This document shows positions 61,230 to 64,000 of a stretch of DNA of 64,000 nt, in pieces; positions within the stretch are counted from its first letter, which is position 1; each line of letters starts with the position of its first letter. The stretch is from Alistipes senegalensis (GTDB taxonomy: Bacteria > Bacillota > Clostridia > Oscillospirales > Ruminococcaceae). Below the pieces are notes generated by a model. That model did not search any database, was not told the origin of the DNA, and worked only from the letters and a program-made list of their open reading frames with translations. The position numbers were made by a program, and so were the translations under genes. The DNA lies in assembly GCA_023665275.1 (NCBI GenBank), contig JAMPEF010000004.1, positions 31,002 through 95,001 on the forward strand. Direction: 5' to 3'.

Positions 61230-62564
61230 TTAATCGTCACAGGATTTTCTGGATTTCTTGTATTTGGACTTCTGACCGAAGTTAAGGGATATAGTAAGTA
61301 TCTTGTCGGAATTGAAAAGTCTGAGTGCAAAGAACATACATATTGAAAATACAATTACCTGATAAACAAGTCCGCCATAGAATATTGCTGTATTGCCGAA
61401 CATAAGATTTGACATTCCGGAAAATGTATGTGTAAACGGTATAGCATATACAAGTATTCTTATAGCCATAGGAAGTGTGTTTATATCGGCAAGCATTGAA
61501 ATTAAGTAGGGAACCATTGCAAGCATCATGATAGGCATGATTACTGTCTGTGATGATTTTGTATCGTTTACCAATGCACCAAGCATTATTGATACTGAAA
61601 GACATATCATTATTGTAAGAAATAACTGCACTCCGACAAGTACATAGTCGCCGGCTGATAACGAAAGTCCTAACTGTTTTATTGCGTCGTCTACTGAAAG
61701 AACATTTCCGGCAATGCTTGAAACCATACCTTCCGCCTGTACGGAGGAATCTTTTATAAATTTTGAAAATCCTAACATATAAACACCGGCGTTTATCAGT
61801 GCAACCACAGCAGCTGCAAGCATTTTAGCAGTGATTATTGATGAACGTGACACAGGTGCTGAAAGAAGTGTTTCAAGGGTTTTGTCTATTTTTTCGTTTG
61901 ATATTGAACTTATAAGTGACTGTGAGGTCATCATAATCAGCAGGAATACAATAATAGGAAGCATCATATTCTGCATCATTATTTTATTAGTTATGCTGTC
62001 AACGGAGGCAGAAGCTGATTTGTCGTCTACTACTGTATTTTCGTTAAGTGTAATGGGATTTTCCATAAGTTCAAAGTCTTCCGTTGACATACCATATTGA
62101 GACGCTATTGTGCTTGCTATGGTATTGCTTATAAGTGTCACCGCACCGGAAGTCCCCGTTGAAATAGTTGACATTGTAGACGCTGAAGTCATGCGTGAGG
62201 CTGTAATAATTTCCGGTTTTTCACCGTTTTCTATAGTAGCCGTGAAACCCTCCGGAATAATGATAATATTTTTTATATCATTCTTTTCAAGAATAGATGC
62301 ATAGTCATCACCGGAAACTTCAAATTCTGTGACTTCCGCACCGGCAGTCTTAAGTGATTCAATAATGCTTTTTGTGAAATCCGTATTATCAAGGTCACTT
62401 ATGCTTATTTTAGGATTGATATTTTCTTCAACAGCATCATTTATAGCAGTTTTGGTGACGTTTCCTATAATAGACAGTATAGCTAGAATAGCAACAAGAC
62501 TTAAAATCATTTGTGCGTTTATGAGTTCTTTAAGTTCTTTCTGGAGCAGGTTAATGAATTTCAT
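61230..62564 (-). CDS. ABC-2 type transporter permease (NatB-like)
   Basis: 444 residues from ATG 62564; a TTG at 62570 in the same frame is possible. One N-terminal membrane helix, a large extracytoplasmic loop (about 45-200), then five or six helices. The loop has INPKISISDLDNTDF and NIIIIPEGF as in NatB/YhaP-type permeases. NEKIDKTLETLLSAPVSR is the ABC-2 coupling signature. It overlaps the ATPase gene by 14 bases. NatAB exports sodium in Bacillus; the substrate here is unknown. Confidence 0.9.
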   Translation of the reverse strand: MKFINLLQKELKELINAQMILSLVAILAILSIIGNVTKTAINDAVEENINPKISISDLDNTDFTKSIIESLKTAGAEVTEFEVSGDDYASILEKNDIKNIIIIPEGFTATIENGEKPEIITASRMTSASTMSTISTGTSGAVTLISNTIASTIASQYGMSTEDFELMENPITLNENTVVDDKSASASVDSITNKIMMQNMMLPIIVFLLIMMTSQSLISSISNEKIDKTLETLLSAPVSRSSIITAKMLAAAVVALINAGVYMLGFSKFIKDSSVQAEGMVSSIAGNVLSVDDAIKQLGLSLSAGDYVLVGVQLFLTIMICLSVSIMLGALVNDTKSSQTVIMPIMMLAMVPYLISMLADINTLPMAIRILVYAIPFTHTFSGMSNLMFGNTAIFYGGLVYQVIVFSICMFFALRLFNSDKILTISLNFGQKSKYKKSRKSCDD

Positions 62565-63291
62565 TCTCAATCACCACCCTTTCAAAGACTTCTTCAAGAT
62601 TTTCGGCATTGTAACGTTGCTTGAGTTCCTCACCTGTACCGGTCACCATTAGATGACCTTTAGCAATAATGCCAACACGGTCTGAAACAAACTCTATTTC
62701 AAGCATATTATGCGACGACAAAAGAAATGACATTCCTTCTTCTGTTGCAAGTTTTTTAATCATTTTGCGGATTTCTATTGCATTTATGACATCAAGCCCA
62801 CTTGTTGGCTCATCAAGTATGGCAAGTTTAGGGCGTGTCATTACGGCTCTTGCAAGCAGCAGTTTTCTTATCATGCCACGGCTGTAACTTCCTATCTTGT
62901 CATTTAGTCTGTCACCGAGACCGCATATATCTTTAGCACGGTTTACACAGTCAATAATCTGTTTCGGGTCTGTACAGAAAAGTCCAGCCATGAATTTAAG
63001 ATAATTAATGCCGGTCATATTCTTGTAAGCACCTGCTTCGTCGGGGAGATACGTTATACATTCACGAACTTTTTCAGGGTCTTTGTTTATGCTGTAACCT
63101 CCTACAATAGCGTCACCGGCGGTTGCCTTAAGCAATGTGGAAATCATTCTTATTGTGGTAGTTTTTCCTGCTCCGTTTGGACCTATAAGAGCGAATATTT
63201 CACCTTTTCCGATATCAAATGAAACATTATCCGCCGCAAGTACTTTTGTGTACTGTTTTGTAAGTCCGTTTACTTCAAGGACTTTTTCCAT
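62551..63291 (-). CDS. ABC transporter ATP-binding protein (NatA-like)
   Basis: 246 residues from ATG 63291, with AAAGGAG eight bases before. Walker A GPNGAGKTT, Q-loop TYLPDEAGAYKNMT, signature YSRGMIRKLLLA (SRGM in place of SGGQ, normal for this subclass), Walker B LAILDEPTSGLD and H-loop SSHNMLEIE are intact. It powers the adjacent ABC-2 permease. Confidence 0.93.
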   Translation of the reverse strand: MEKVLEVNGLTKQYTKVLAADNVSFDIGKGEIFALIGPNGAGKTTTIRMISTLLKATAGDAIVGGYSINKDPEKVRECITYLPDEAGAYKNMTGINYLKFMAGLFCTDPKQIIDCVNRAKDICGLGDRLNDKIGSYSRGMIRKLLLARAVMTRPKLAILDEPTSGLDVINAIEIRKMIKKLATEEGMSFLLSSHNMLEIEFVSDRVGIIAKGHLMVTGTGEELKQRYNAENLEEVFERVVIENEIH

Positions 63292-63323
63292 ATTTGTTAC
63301 TCCTTTAGAAAATATTGTCACAA

Positions 63324-63364
63324 TGTGATATCAAAATTATATCACATAATCCGTAATTTGTCAA
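63324..63364 (-). promoter_or_regulatory. Promoter and overlapping inverted repeat of the ABC exporter operon
   Basis: On the minus strand TTGACA (63359-63364), 17-base spacer, TATAAT (63336-63341). An inverted repeat TGTGATAT-N7-ATATCACA spans 63324-63346 across the -10 and start site. Half of it coincides with the common extended -10 form TGTGATATAAT, but the matching outer arm is additional, so a repressor operator is likely. Confidence 0.7.
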
Positions 63365-63796
63365 TAGCGGAATAAAATTGAACAATTTGTCAGTATAGGA
63401 TTTAAGAGATATAATATAAGTTGTTTATAATGCATAATTAGATGTATGCCGGAAATATTCCGCATATATAGTTAGTAAAAATATTATATTATATCCGAAC
63501 TAAAAACTTTATTTTATAATGAAAGTTTGGTAAAAATACTCAAAAAATGTGATTTATCAGTTGCATAACTGTATTTATGCACAAATACATATAACAGAAA
63601 CAGTTGTCAGAGCGAATCATAACGGCTGTACTTCCGCATCATAGATTTTTTTTAGCTAATTAAATAAAAATTTAACTAACAATAGCTCGAGCAAAAACAC
63701 CTCAGTGCACAATAGTCAAAAACTGCATTATTTATAAACTCCGTTTTGAAAAAAATATACATCTTTTACATTATTCTACAAATTTCGACAAATTTA

Positions 63797-63825
63797 TTGC
63801 AGAAACGGCAGAATTATGATATAAT
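63797..63825 (+). promoter_or_regulatory. Promoter reading rightwards
   Basis: TTGCAG (63797-63802), 17-base spacer, TATAAT (63820-63825), with an extended TGA before the -10. It would start near 63832 and read off the window. Confidence 0.6.
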
Positions 63826-63870
63826 ATATAGTTAAGCTGTAATATTTTTTTATTTTCTGTTTATAATTAT

Positions 63871-63898
63871 ATTATACTCACTTTTGTGAATTTGTCAA
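63871..63898 (-). promoter_or_regulatory. Promoter reading leftwards
   Basis: On the minus strand TTGACA (63893-63898), 16-base spacer, TATAAT (63871-63876). It would start near 63864 and cross the gene-free region, running towards the ABC exporter genes. Confidence 0.6.
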
Positions 63899-64000
63899 GA
63901 GAAAATCATTCATTTTTATAAGTTTGTGGAATATCTACAAAATACCAACACCATTAAGCTAAGGAAAAGATATGAACAAAATGTAAATTTTGCAGAAAAG

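Larger units (their letters stand above)
63365..64000. other. AT-rich non-coding end of the window
   Basis: About 635 bases with no frame that looks like a gene. It holds an imperfect hairpin TATGCCGGAA-ATA-TTCCGCATA at 63445-63466 and two promoters that face each other (63797-63825 on plus, 63871-63898 on minus). No tRNA or known riboswitch pattern was recognised. A small RNA or the leader of a gene beyond the right edge is possible. Confidence 0.5.

Noticed and set aside
62551-63291. Lantibiotic or bacteriocin immunity transporter
   Set aside because: ATPase and permease fit the general NatAB type; no precursor peptide or modification gene is near.
63960-64000. Start of a coding region at the right edge (ATG at about 63972)
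   Set aside because: The frame stops after four codons (ATG AAC AAA ATG TAA).

Overview
The window looks like chromosomal DNA of a low-GC, endospore-forming Gram-positive of the Ruminococcus type (Oscillospiraceae). The basis is strong AAAGGAGG ribosome sites, TTGACA-17-TATAAT promoters, sporulation genes (spoIVB, dpaA/dpaB, spoIID), a cysteine T-box leader, a small SRP RNA in front of dnaX, and secreted leucine-rich-repeat (LRR) proteins ending in dockerin modules. The genus is an inference. No rRNA, tRNA, CRISPR array, insertion sequence or prophage was recognised.

Layout. 0-3.1 kb (+): tail of a probable phosphoesterase, an alpha/beta hydrolase, rimM, an intruding LRR gene, trmD and an HPr-like protein. 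3.1-8.3 kb (-): spoIVB, then a coiled-coil protein, two GT4 glycosyltransferases and birA as one unit. 8.4-9.9 kb (+): a WG-repeat surface protein with an SPKTG sorting signal. 9.9-15.7 kb (+): a Cys T-box leader followed by cysE, an unknown gene, cysS, walJ, rlmH, an unknown gene and a CPBP protease. 15.7-22.4 kb (-): dpaB, dpaA, a membrane-anchored HTH-like coiled-coil protein, prfB, a short metH and pheA. 22.5-43.1 kb (+): a long co-directional run with ruvC, ruvA, an sseB-like gene, ruvB, a C39-like protein, a degenerate GlmM paralogue, an RlmI-like methyltransferase, two small genes, ecfA1, two LRR-dockerin genes, ecfA2, ecfT, a YfhO protein, truA, a DUF5711 protein, a CvpA-like protein, a clpE-like gene and a lipoprotein with a cohesin-like domain. 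43.1-44.4 kb (-): a glutaredoxin-like protein and spoIID. 44.5-55.2 kb (+): citrate synthase, a lipoprotein, a response regulator and histidine kinase, yqhQ, prmC, recA, recX, rimO, pgsA and a DtxR-like regulator, then a separate membrane XRE regulator. 56.0-58.8 kb (-): SRP RNA, dnaX, ybaB and recR. 59-60 kb (+): a GT2 glycosyltransferase. 60-63.3 kb (-): an ABC-2 exporter (ATPase and permease) and a lipoprotein. The last 0.7 kb has no gene but carries two promoters that face each other.

How the genes work together. Most of the window is conserved housekeeping: ribosome and tRNA modification (rimM, trmD, rlmH, truA, rimO, prmC), recombination (ruvABC, recA, recX, recR), vitamin uptake (ecfA1A2T), and cysteine supply tied to cysteine charging (T-box, cysE, cysS). 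Accessory cell-surface genes are threaded into these operons: an LRR gene between rimM and trmD, two LRR-dockerin genes between ecfA1 and ecfA2, and a cohesin-like lipoprotein behind clpE. The strongest candidates for new biology are a GlmM-fold protein that has lost its catalytic loops and gained a cysteine cluster where the metal loop should be, and a possible dockerin/lipid-anchored-cohesin surface display pair.
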